Source: Gammaproteobacteria bacterium UBA3498 (GTDB taxonomy: Bacteria > Pseudomonadota > Gammaproteobacteria > Pseudomonadales > Pseudohongiellaceae). From it: a stretch of DNA of 14,613 bases. The position numbers were made by a program, and so were the translations under genes. This document shows, one piece after another, positions 7,873-13,826 of this stretch. The notes under the pieces are model-generated. The model worked only from the letters and a program-made list of their open reading frames with translations. It was not told where the DNA came from and ran no database searches. Position 1 is the first letter of the stretch. Each line of letters opens with the position of its first letter. Where the stretch lies: assembly GCA_002377605.1 (NCBI GenBank), contig DFQD01000090.1:1-14613 (forward strand), in the 5' to 3' direction.

Positions 7873-7949
7873 GCACCCGTAGCTCAGCTGGATAGAGTAC
7901 CTGGCTACGAACTAGGGGGTCGCACGTTCGAATCGTGCCGGGTGCGCCA
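7873..7949 (+). tRNA. tRNA-Arg (anticodon ACG)
   Basis: This is a complete 77-nt tRNA with encoded CCA. The acceptor stem GCACCCG (7873-7879) pairs fully with CGGGTGC (7939-7945), the discriminator base is G7946, and CCA is at 7947-7949. The D arm is GCTC...GAGT. The anticodon stem CCTGG/CTAGG has one G.U, and its loop CTACGAA puts ACG at 7907-7909. The T arm is GCACG-TTCGAAT-CGTGC. The sequence closely follows the known enterobacterial tRNA-Arg(ACG), whose A34 is deaminated to inosine to read CGU, CGC and CGA codons. I saw no repeated 3' end nearby that would mark an integrated element. Confidence 0.98.
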
Positions 7950-7957
7950 TAAATGAT

Positions 7958-7981
7958 AAAGGGTCCTTCTGGACCCTTTTT
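7958..7981 (+). terminator. Rho-independent terminator of tRNA-Arg
   Basis: GGGTCC (7961-7966), loop TTCT and GGACCC (7971-7976) form a perfect 6-bp GC-rich stem. It is flanked by AAA upstream and five T downstream (7977-7981), so the stem can extend to 9 bp. It lies 8 nt after the tRNA CCA end, which suggests a single-gene tRNA transcript. Confidence 0.93.
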
Positions 7982-8266
7982 GTATTTACTGTTTCCCCGG
8001 CTGATTCCATTTGATCTTTTAACGAATTAGAAAAGCGATTTGGTAATCCGAGGTGGTGAGAATTTTGGCTAAACTAAAATTCGAATCAGTTATTCCTTAA
8101 TTACTAATAACCCTAGCGCTAGCTTAAAAATTCGATGATTCATATTGCTAGATTTGGAATCCCGAGCATTAGTATTTCACTATAGTACTTATTTTTGGTC
8201 ATTCTCGATGGTTTCGAGCTTCTTCATGCTATTGCTTTTCTGGTTTAAATCCTCTCAAATACTGTG
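7982..8266. other. Intergenic region before the amidohydrolase gene
   Basis: No gene or RNA is visible in this 285-bp AT-rich stretch. A 10-bp perfect palindrome, CTAGCGCTAG (8113-8122), is the only notable symmetric element and could be an operator. AT-rich sequence near 8154-8190, including TATAGT, probably contains the promoter of the amidohydrolase, but no well-spaced -35/-10 pair stands out. Confidence 0.4.
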
Positions 8267-8281
8267 AAGGAGGAAATCTCT

Positions 8282-9565
8282 ATGAGAAAAGCAATAACAA
8301 GAATTTTAGCGTTATTTGGATTCCTATTTTTTGCCGCTCCTGTATTGGCAAATGAAGGAACAATTGCTTTCGTGGGTGCCACAATTATCGACGGTACGAA
8401 TGCAGAGCCCCTCGAAGATGGCGTGTTGGTAGTAACTGAAGGTCGAGTTCGTTCAGTAGGTCCTCGTTCACAAGTAACATTACCGGCGGGCACCGAAGTG
8501 GTGGATGTCAGCGGCAAATTCATCATGCCTGGTTTGATCAATGCGCATGGGCATGTTGGTGCAACTGTAGGTCTTAATGGGAATGGTGGTTATGACCGCG
8601 CCAATTTATTAAGACAACTCGGACTTTACGCTCGTTATGGTGTTACTACTGTTAATAGTCTCGGTGGCGATGAGGCGGCGGGTTTTCAACTTCGTAATGA
8701 GCAATTCACTCCAGGTTTAAATCGCGCACGAATCTATGCTGCAGGCAGTGTAGTGGTAGGAGATTCTGAACAAGCAATTCGTGATGAAGTAAACCGCAAT
8801 GCTGATATGGGAGCAGATTTCATCAAGGTTAGGATCGACGATAATTTAGGTGCTACGCAAAAGATGCCTCGACCATTCTTCGAAGCTTTAGTAGATCAAG
8901 CTCATATACGTCGCCTCCCTGTTGCAGTTCATCTTTACTATCTGGATGACGCAAAATTTATGCTCCAAGCAAATGCAGATATAATCGCTCATAGTATTCG
9001 TGACCTTCCTGTCGATCAGGAATTTATAAATATGGTCACTGAGCATGACACTTGTTATATCCCAACACTCACTCGCGAAGTTTCTACTTTTGTCTATGAA
9101 AGCATTCCGGATTTCTTCGAAGATCCCTATTTCTTGAAAGAAGTAGAGCCAGCAATCATCGAAGAACTATCGACACCAGAGCGCATGTCCCGTATTGCGG
9201 GTTCACGCTCTGCACAAAGCTATAAAGCCCAATTACCAACCGCAATGGCAAATGTAGGCACACTGCACAATGCTGGAGTTAGAGTAGCAATGGGCACAGA
9301 CACTGGGCCACCTGCACGTTTCCAGGGGTATTTCGAGCATATGGAAATGCACATGATGGTGGACGCGGGAATGTCTCCGTTGGATGCAATTCGTTCTTCA
9401 ACGGGTGTGGCTGCAGACTGCATAGGCATGGGTGACATTGGTACTTTGGAACCAGGTAAGTGGGGTGACTTTTCAGTGTTAACTGAAAATCCAGCAGATG
9501 ACATTCGCAATTCACACTCAATCGAAAGCGTCTACATAGCAGGTAACTTAGTTCCTAATGAATAA
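8282..9565 (+). CDS. Exported metal-dependent amidohydrolase (imidazolonepropionase/prolidase-like)
   Basis: This 427-residue amidohydrolase-superfamily protein has a signal peptide (about 1-23, ending PVLA before NEGT). A small beta-sandwich is built from both ends (about 25-80 and 390-427). The TIM barrel carries metal ligands H89 and H91 (NAHGHVG), probable carboxylated lysine K182 (DFIKV), H217 (VAVHLYY), H237 (IIAHS) and D340 (MGTDTG). This is the pattern of the COG1228 group, which contains Xaa-Pro/Xaa-Arg dipeptidases, imidazolonepropionase and mycotoxin amidases. It likely hydrolyses an amide or cyclic amide in the periplasm. The start is ATG 8282, with strong AAGGAGG (8267-8273) 8 nt upstream; an in-frame GTG at 8264 overlaps that site and is rejected. 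The specific substrate is unknown. Confidence 0.93.
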   Translation: MRKAITRILALFGFLFFAAPVLANEGTIAFVGATIIDGTNAEPLEDGVLVVTEGRVRSVGPRSQVTLPAGTEVVDVSGKFIMPGLINAHGHVGATVGLNGNGGYDRANLLRQLGLYARYGVTTVNSLGGDEAAGFQLRNEQFTPGLNRARIYAAGSVVVGDSEQAIRDEVNRNADMGADFIKVRIDDNLGATQKMPRPFFEALVDQAHIRRLPVAVHLYYLDDAKFMLQANADIIAHSIRDLPVDQEFINMVTEHDTCYIPTLTREVSTFVYESIPDFFEDPYFLKEVEPAIIEELSTPERMSRIAGSRSAQSYKAQLPTAMANVGTLHNAGVRVAMGTDTGPPARFQGYFEHMEMHMMVDAGMSPLDAIRSSTGVAADCIGMGDIGTLEPGKWGDFSVLTENPADDIRNSHSIESVYIAGNLVPNE

Positions 9566-9575
9566 TTCTGTTGCC

Positions 9576-9595
9576 AGGGGGGCTTAGGCTCCCCT
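9576..9595 (+). terminator. Possible attenuating hairpin after the amidohydrolase gene
   Basis: AGGGGGGC (9576-9583), loop TTAG and GCTCCCCT (9588-9595) form an 8-bp GC-rich stem with one G.U pair, 10 nt after the amidohydrolase stop. The downstream sequence (TCGTTGC) is not U-rich, so it is more likely a partial terminator or a 3' mRNA-stabilising stem than a full stop. It may lower expression of the following membrane-protein gene. Confidence 0.5.
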
Positions 9596-9613
9596 TCGTT
9601 GCATCGAGTCTTT

Positions 9614-10138
9614 ATGTCTAATGGGCTCTCAACAAGAAAGCTTCTAACCGCATTCGCTATTTTTGTTGCTGTCATTGTGGGCACGTTTATGTTCCTAGTG
9701 GCGGTCATGTTCAGTTCTCTGGAGCCAACTACAATCGATGAGTCAGATGCAGACTATCTAGAGTTACAAAGATTCTTCCGCCATGCTCCGACGGAATTAA
9801 TGCAGAGTCATTTGCTAGAGGGCTCTTGGACTGGTGATGTTGAAAAGGCATTTGCAGTTCGAGTGGTAGGTATGGACACCGAGTTACTATGGCAGCAACA
9901 GGGCGTTGTGAGGGGCGATCGTCTCACACCAGAACTTGAGTATGCTGTAGATTTTATCGGTAATCTCTTAGATAGTGGGTATGTTCCCTGGTTTCCTACA
10001 CTCGAAGAGATCAGACGAGATTCTCACTACGTTTACCCAGTTATGATTGTTACTCAAGGTAGCTATCCTGATTCGGCGCAGATGATTGTGATGCGGCCGT
10101 TTGACGATATGGCTTTCTTTGCTTTCTTAAAATATTAG
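9614..10138 (+). CDS. Uncharacterised single-pass membrane protein
   Basis: This 174-residue protein is not one I recognise. A basic N-terminus (about 1-9) is followed by one strongly hydrophobic segment (about 10-33), then an acidic soluble domain of about 140 residues that should lie in the periplasm. That domain includes two aromatic-rich stretches (GYVPWFPTLEEIR and DSHYVYPVMIVTQ), and the C-terminus is hydrophobic (DDMAFFAFLKY). No catalytic motif is evident. The ATG at 9614 has only a weak GAG upstream. An in-frame TTG at 9599 would add five residues but lacks a ribosome binding site. The gene follows the amidohydrolase by 48 nt, across a GC-rich hairpin. The long open frame ending right at a strand switch, plus a sensible topology, support a real gene. 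Confidence 0.7.
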   Translation: MSNGLSTRKLLTAFAIFVAVIVGTFMFLVAVMFSSLEPTTIDESDADYLELQRFFRHAPTELMQSHLLEGSWTGDVEKAFAVRVVGMDTELLWQQQGVVRGDRLTPELEYAVDFIGNLLDSGYVPWFPTLEEIRRDSHYVYPVMIVTQGSYPDSAQMIVMRPFDDMAFFAFLKY

Positions 10139-10369
10139 CTAATTTTCGTCGTAGTAAAGTTTAGCGAAGAATAATCGCATGCCTTTTTCATGCTTGGTGG
10201 CCTTTAAGAGGTCAACTTTGTTTGTGAAATCTGAATTACGCACCATCGATTAAGAAATATTATCAAAAGAGATTTGACGAATACCTGTCGCGACCATGCG
10301 GTCATCTGAACCTGGCTTACGATATTTATTTTCTAAACGCTTTCGGAGATAGAAGGTATTAGCTGAATA
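10139..10369. other. Strand-switch intergenic region; possible remnant coding frame on minus strand
   Basis: This region lies between a rightward gene and the terminator of a leftward gene. On the minus strand one frame runs from about 10410 to 10139 with a single internal TAA (10250-10252). The part before the TAA includes RKRLENKYRKPGSDDR and the part after it starts MVRNSDFTNKVDLLKATKH at ATG 10246. Neither part has a ribosome binding site. It may be a decayed gene or chance; I do not recognise a family. No RNA gene or mobile element is visible. Confidence 0.3.
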
Positions 10370-10399
10370 AAACCGACTCGAATCACTTCGAGTCGGTTT
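10370..10399 (-). terminator. Rho-independent terminator of the aldolase/selenoprotein transcript
   Basis: A perfect 13-bp inverted repeat, AAACCGACTCGAA (10370-10382) and TTCGAGTCGGTTT (10387-10399), has a 4-nt loop. It lies 11 nt beyond the aldolase stop. On the minus strand the stem ends in TTTTATT, giving the usual U tract. It may also stop rightward transcription, though the T run on that side is shorter. Confidence 0.9.
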
Positions 10400-10410
10400 C
10401 TAAATTCAAA

Positions 10411-11271
10411 CTATGGGCAGGGATTCTCACCGGCAACAGGTGTAGCGCCGGAAGGCAAGAAACGGCAAGGATCAGCTTCTTCCAGTGAGATGCGAGTGCC
10501 AATTCGAATTAAGCTACCAGTGCTCGGTCCTTGAAAGAATTGATAGCCTTCACGAGTTTGCATCCAAGCGGAAGGGCCGCCTATATATTTACCTGCGGCT
10601 CCGGTAGCGCCTTTGATTTTTTCTACGAGCTCCTCATATCCTTCTTCACCTTGTCGCATACCACTAAAGCTTCCCAAATCGCCACTTGCAACAAATACTG
10701 CGTCAACCCCATCTACTCCGGCAATTTCTGCAGATGCTTCCACACCAATTAAGGTTTCAACCATGGCAATGACCATTAAGTTGTCATTCCAGGTTTGACG
10801 ATAGTCGCTACCCCACAGACGGCCATACTGACCTCCGCCCTGGCTGCGTCGACCTTCTGGAGGATATTTAGCAAAATGCACCGTTTGTTCCATTTTTTCA
10901 GCGGTATCAACCATTGGAACAATTAGTCCAAGGGCGCCTATATCAGTGGCTTTCTGGATATCCCCTTCGGTGGCATCAGGAATTCGGATAAAAGGCACCG
11001 CAGGGGCATCGCGACAGGCCCAGATCATGCGCGCCACGTCGGTGTAGTTTAGGGAACTGTGTTGCATTTCGATCCAGATGAAATCAAATCCAGAATTTGC
11101 CATGGCGCAGTAGATATCTGGATCTGGAGTGTCTACAGTTCCGCCGACTACCTGTCTGCCTTCAGCCAATTTAGTTTTTACCGTGTTGTACATGCGCGAG
11201 TCTTGCGCTTGGGCAGGTAGGAACCAGGCCAGTGACAGTAAAGCGATCAGGGCGAGTCGAAGTGTTTTCAT
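10411..11271 (-). CDS. HpcH/HpaI-family (class II) aldolase with signal peptide
   Basis: This 286-residue protein is related to HpaI/GarL-type 2-keto-3-deoxy-sugar-acid aldolases, which reversibly cleave 4-hydroxy-2-oxoacids to pyruvate plus an aldehyde. Conserved residues are the catalytic histidine H71 (FIWIEMQHSS; HpaI has 'EH' where this has 'QH'), substrate arginine R96 (VPFIRIP), metal ligands E172 (AMVETLIG) and D198 (VASGDLG). Unusually, it begins with a clear Sec signal peptide (1-22, AQA before QDSRMY), and the four cysteines (C55, C87, C269, C285) could form disulfides in the periplasm. The ATG has GAGG 7 nt upstream. It lies 75 nt downstream of the selenoprotein gene on the same strand and ends just before a strong terminator, so the two probably share a transcript. 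Substrate and reaction direction are unknown. Confidence 0.9.
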   Translation of the reverse strand: MKTLRLALIALLSLAWFLPAQAQDSRMYNTVKTKLAEGRQVVGGTVDTPDPDIYCAMANSGFDFIWIEMQHSSLNYTDVARMIWACRDAPAVPFIRIPDATEGDIQKATDIGALGLIVPMVDTAEKMEQTVHFAKYPPEGRRSQGGGQYGRLWGSDYRQTWNDNLMVIAMVETLIGVEASAEIAGVDGVDAVFVASGDLGSFSGMRQGEEGYEELVEKIKGATGAAGKYIGGPSAWMQTREGYQFFQGPSTGSLIRIGTRISLEEADPCRFLPSGATPVAGENPCP

Positions 11272-11308
11272 GTTATTGCCTCATCAGGATTATTGTTGTC
11301 TATTAGGG

Positions 11309-11325
11309 TAATTAACTGTTAATTA
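11309..11325. promoter_or_regulatory. 17-bp AT-rich palindrome upstream of the aldolase gene
   Basis: TAATTAACTGTTAATTA is a perfect 8-bp inverted repeat around one central base. It lies in the 75-bp gap between the selenoprotein stop and the aldolase start. Its size and symmetry fit a dimeric transcription-factor site. It could allow separate control of the aldolase. The function is inferred only from symmetry. Confidence 0.35.
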
Positions 11326-11346
11326 GGCAGAGATTTCAATGGTTTT

Positions 11347-12231
11347 TCATCCATCCGCAACCATCGCAGCCCGCTCAATTCCCCCGGCTTTTTGTTCAGT
11401 CTGAAGTAGTCGCCGTTCTTTGCCGCGACGTGCTAGCTCTTCTCTGTTTGAATCATCCACTTTGGCATAATCATCGCGCCAGTTGTTGTCATCTGACCAA
11501 CTGTAAGGTGTTCGTTCAGTTGTATTTGGAACGGTTGCAGAGTGCAACAAAGTTATTGCCTGGTTGATAATGCTTAGTTGCATATCACGATCATAGGGCG
11601 TACCGCAGGGATTCCCTAAAGGAAGGTCAGAATGAAGATATCTAGCTACACCACAGTGTTCGACGATATCCAATGCTGAACCTATTACCAAAGTAGGAAT
11701 GCCATGGGCCTCTAAATTTCTAGCTACCAAACTCACGGTCTGGTGACAGACAGGTCACAAAGGCACCAGCATAGCCACATCGACTTCATCTTCGCGCAAA
11801 CGCCGGAGTATTTCCGGTGCGTCATTTTCCATGGTTCTTCGCTGACTGTATTCAGTAGGCACTGAATGAAATCTTGGAGCAAGACTGCCAATCACACCTT
11901 TATTCTCCAGTAACATTAATTGTTCCAGGGGAATATAACTATTTACATCATCAGTATGGGTAACCGCCTGGTGCCAGGATAATTCCTCGGTATACATGGA
12001 TTCAGGAATAGGAGGTGTCAGGGTAGAATAGATGCTTCTTTGGGTGCGACCTAACGCAGTGTCGGGCATAGAAGTAGTCACTACGCCAACACGACTCTCA
12101 CTCATGGGTTTTGTTAGGGGGGCGAATGGTGTATGGGCATTATGTGCCCATACATAATCAGTCGAATATCCCTGGGCTCGATAATAATTTCGGGTCCGTT
12201 CCATATAGGGAACGTCATAAACTTCAGCCAC
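11347..12231 (-). CDS. Selenoprotein candidate: glycine/sarcosine/betaine/D-proline reductase selenoprotein B family, UGA = Sec159
   Basis: This gene encodes 294 residues if the in-frame TGA at 11755-11757 is read as selenocysteine. The segments before (158 residues) and after it are in one frame and together make one domain of the GrdB/PrdB-like family. The redox centre reads VAMLVPL-U-P-V-C-HQTVSLV, with U159 and C162 in a UxxC motif, followed by EAHGIPTLVIGSA and LPLGNPCGTPYDRDMQ, which resemble the family's 'GIPT' and 'lG.P.G.P.D...Q' segments. There is no signal peptide, so it should be a cytoplasmic thiol/selenol redox enzyme. The start is GTG 12231, with GGAG 6 nt upstream. It precedes an exported aldolase. 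The stop is another TGA (11347-11349). The classical partners GrdA, GrdC/D and PrdA are absent, so Stickland reduction is unlikely. Alternatives are a Cys-to-stop nonsense mutation or a split gene. Confidence 0.85.
11726..11757 (-). promoter_or_regulatory. Candidate bacterial SECIS element with Sec UGA
   Basis: Reading the minus strand, TGA (11757-11755) is followed by 10 nt and then stem ACCAGAC (11744-11738), loop CGTGA (11737-11733) and GTTTGGT (11732-11726). The stem has 7 bp with one G.U. The apical loop starts 17 nt after the UGA and has G as its second base. The usual bacterial SECIS description requires a stem-loop inside the coding region just after UGA, with a G in the first two loop bases, and this fits. 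A competing 5-bp hairpin (GTCTG/CAGAC) overlaps the 5' arm. Confidence 0.65.
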
Positions 12232-12270
12232 TTACAACTCCATTCCAATTCGACTAGGAACATAAAGCAT
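12232..12270 (-). CDS. 12-codon leader ORF abutting the selenoprotein start
   Basis: ATG 12270 opens the peptide MLYVPSRIGMEL and ends at a TAA directly followed by the GTG start of the selenoprotein gene, in the same frame with no spacer. GAGG lies 8 nt before the ATG, a better-placed ribosome binding site than chance would usually give. It may be a leader peptide coupling translation. Alternatively, it is the true N-terminus of the selenoprotein cut off by a TAA mutation or sequencing error. I do not recognise the peptide. Confidence 0.35.
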   Translation of the reverse strand: MLYVPSRIGMEL

Positions 12271-12305
12271 AGCGGTTTCCTCAGATAATCAAAAGATTTT
12301 CTGCA

Positions 12306-12335
12306 TTGAATATGAAGCTGTGATCGAACTATATG
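12306..12335 (+). promoter_or_regulatory. Possible sigma70 promoter of the alpha/beta hydrolase gene
   Basis: TTGAAT (12306-12311) and TATATG (12330-12335), separated by 18 nt, each match four of six consensus bases. Transcription would start near 12342, just before the ribosome binding site at 12361-12369. It lies in the divergent region shared with the selenoprotein gene. Confidence 0.35.
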
Positions 12336-12378
12336 TTAGGCTTCGAGATTGTTCCAATTAGGAGAGAGGCCTGCAAGA

Positions 12379-13467
12379 ATGATTTATGTGCTTAGTCGCT
12401 CACTTTTAAGGTTTGCGCTTTCTGCTTACTTATTAACTTTTTCTTCAATAATTTTCGCACAGGGGAGCACCATGGGCACGCCTTCGCCAGTCGACGGAGT
12501 CACATTTCGATTCATAGAAAGCAACGGTATTCGGATGCGGATTGCTGAAGCAGGTGATTCTGGACCGCTTATTTTGTTTGCTCATGGTTGGCCTGAGTCT
12601 TGGTACAACTGGCGCCATCAGCTTACCTATTTTGCTAATGCGGGATATAGGGTGGTGGCGCCGGATATGCGTGGTTATGGAGAAACAGAGGCGCCTCCAA
12701 ATGTTGAAGACTATGATATCGTGAATCTAGTAGGAGATATGGTAGGAATTCTCGATGCTTTGGAGGAAGAACAGGCAGTTATGGTTGGGCACGATTGGGG
12801 ATCTATTGTCGCTTGGAACTCAGTGCTTATGCATCCAGATCGTTTTTCTGCCTTAATCGCGATGAGTGTTCCATACGGAGGACGCGCACCGCAATCACCA
12901 ATGGTGGGTTGGAATGAGACTTTCGGCGACAATTTTTATTACATTCTTTATCACAACGAAGAAGGTGGTGTAGCCGAAGCCGAATACGACAGTGACCCCA
13001 GAGGATTACTCAGCAGATTGTACCTTTCCCCAACTTCTCCAAGAGAAGCTCCGACTATTACTGACCCAGCGAGATCGGCAGGTGGTTGGATAGGACGACT
13101 AGGTGCGCCGGTTGGATTACCTGATTGGTTAACCCAGGGAGATCTTGATTATGTTGTGGGTCAGTTCGTTTCTGCAGGTTTTCGTGGCGGTGTAAATTAC
13201 TACCGCAATTTTCAGCGTAATTGGGAAATTACTGAAGACATAGTAGATAACATCGAAGTTCCTACTTTATTCATTGCCGGAGAACGGGACGTAGTAATTG
13301 CCGGAGCTAACGAAGGTCAGCTTACTGGCGCCATGAGTCGAGTTGCAAAGGATTTCCGAGGAGCGGTACTGATACCGGAAGTTGGACATTGGGTTCAGCA
13401 AGAAGCGCCAGAAGAAACAAATCAGGCAATGTCAGACTTTCTCACCGAGGCTAACATAACACCCTAA
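12379..13467 (+). CDS. Exported epoxide-hydrolase-like alpha/beta hydrolase
   Basis: This 362-residue alpha/beta hydrolase has a signal peptide (about 1-28, SIIFAQ before GST). The oxyanion-hole motif HGWPE lies at 69-73, the nucleophile is aspartate D139 in VGHDWGS, the acid is D304 in GERDVV, and the base is H337 in EVGHWVQQEAP. An Asp nucleophile plus lid tyrosines (around Y187/Y188 and Y275 in NYYRNF) is the pattern of epoxide hydrolases, which open epoxides to diols; haloalkane dehalogenases also use Asp but lack the tyrosine pair. The start is ATG 12379, with GGAGAGAGG 9 nt upstream; an in-frame TTG at 12349 precedes that site and is rejected. The gene is divergent from the selenoprotein gene and appears monocistronic. 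Export is uncommon for characterised soluble epoxide hydrolases. Confidence 0.92.
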   Translation: MIYVLSRSLLRFALSAYLLTFSSIIFAQGSTMGTPSPVDGVTFRFIESNGIRMRIAEAGDSGPLILFAHGWPESWYNWRHQLTYFANAGYRVVAPDMRGYGETEAPPNVEDYDIVNLVGDMVGILDALEEEQAVMVGHDWGSIVAWNSVLMHPDRFSALIAMSVPYGGRAPQSPMVGWNETFGDNFYYILYHNEEGGVAEAEYDSDPRGLLSRLYLSPTSPREAPTITDPARSAGGWIGRLGAPVGLPDWLTQGDLDYVVGQFVSAGFRGGVNYYRNFQRNWEITEDIVDNIEVPTLFIAGERDVVIAGANEGQLTGAMSRVAKDFRGAVLIPEVGHWVQQEAPEETNQAMSDFLTEANITP

Positions 13468-13516
13468 AGCCAAGTAATACGGGACATTCAACTTCCTATG
13501 TTATGTTAGTAAGTCT

Positions 13517-13560
13517 CACAAGCTACCATAGCCTCTCAAATTTATGTGGGGTAGTTTGTG
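13517..13560 (+). promoter_or_regulatory. Long stem-loop and tandem TGTGGGGTA repeat before the small-protein cassette
   Basis: CACAAGCTACC (13517-13527) can pair with GGTAGTTTGTG (13550-13560), 11 bp with one G.U, around a 22-nt loop. The 9-mer TGTGGGGTA occurs twice, 12 nt apart (about 13545-13553 and 13557-13565), overlapping the 3' arm. No U tract follows, so it does not look like an intrinsic terminator. It may be a leader structure or a repeat operator for the downstream cassette. Confidence 0.4.
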
Positions 13561-13572
13561 GGGTATTGAGGC

Positions 13573-13626
13573 ATGCCTAGAATCGTTCTAGAAATACCTG
13601 ACCGCGAAGAAAAGGTTGTTAACTAA
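13573..13626 (+). CDS. 17-codon ORF overlapping the next start (TAATG)
   Basis: ATG 13573 encodes MPRIVLEIPDREEKVVN, and its TAA overlaps the ATG of the next gene as TAATG. The same kind of overlap links the following genes, which supports translation. The nearest purine-rich sites are GAGG 1 nt upstream (too close) and GGGG about 9 nt upstream. The frame is closed by TGA just before the ATG. It is either a leader peptide or a very small protein; I do not recognise it. Confidence 0.35.
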   Translation: MPRIVLEIPDREEKVVN

Positions 13627-13826
13627 TGTCTAAGTTTTCTAAATTTATTAAAGATATTGTCCTTCCTGAAGTGGTGAACAAGGAACGCAGAAAAAAAATT
13701 CTAAACGACGGAATAATAGAGACTTGGAAGAGTGAAGAGCAGGAACGAAAAACAAAGGAAGCGAAGGAAATAGCTAAAGAAACTTACAACAAAGCACGTT
13801 CGAGTAAGATTAAGGAAGATGAATGA
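13626..13826 (+). CDS. Small highly charged protein, likely helical/coiled-coil
   Basis: This 66-residue protein is not one I recognise. It starts MSKFSKFIKDIVLPEVVNKE and then becomes almost entirely Lys/Glu/Arg-rich (about 20-66), predicting a long amphipathic helix or coiled coil. There is no signal peptide or membrane segment. AAAGG lies 10 nt before the ATG. Its TGA overlaps the next start as ATGA, so it should be translated with the membrane proteins that follow; it could be a cytoplasmic partner of them. The low-complexity composition makes homology hard to judge. Confidence 0.65.
   Translation: MSKFSKFIKDIVLPEVVNKERRKKILNDGIIETWKSEEQERKTKEAKEIAKETYNKARSSKIKEDE

Noticed and set aside
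7873..8281. Integrated element using tRNA-Arg as attachment site
   Set aside because: No duplicated tRNA 3' end, integrase or phage-like genes are visible. The downstream region is an ordinary terminator and promoter.
11347..11349. Terminal TGA of the selenoprotein gene as a second Sec codon
   Set aside because: Readthrough would add only seven residues before TAA. The only nearby hairpin is the AT-rich palindrome, whose loop has no suitable G. It is an ordinary stop.
11736..11757. Frameshift or two separate genes at the break in the selenoprotein gene
   Set aside because: The two pieces are in the same frame with only a TGA between them, and the second piece's GTG lies inside the family's redox segment with no ribosome binding site. 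A single Sec-containing gene explains it better.
10411..12231. Classical Stickland glycine/proline reductase operon
   Set aside because: No GrdA, GrdC/D, PrdA, thioredoxin or racemase genes are present, and the surrounding genes suggest an aerobic heterotroph.
12349..12378. TTG start adding 10 residues to the epoxide-hydrolase-like protein
   Set aside because: The ribosome binding site GGAGAGAGG lies after this TTG and points to ATG 12379.
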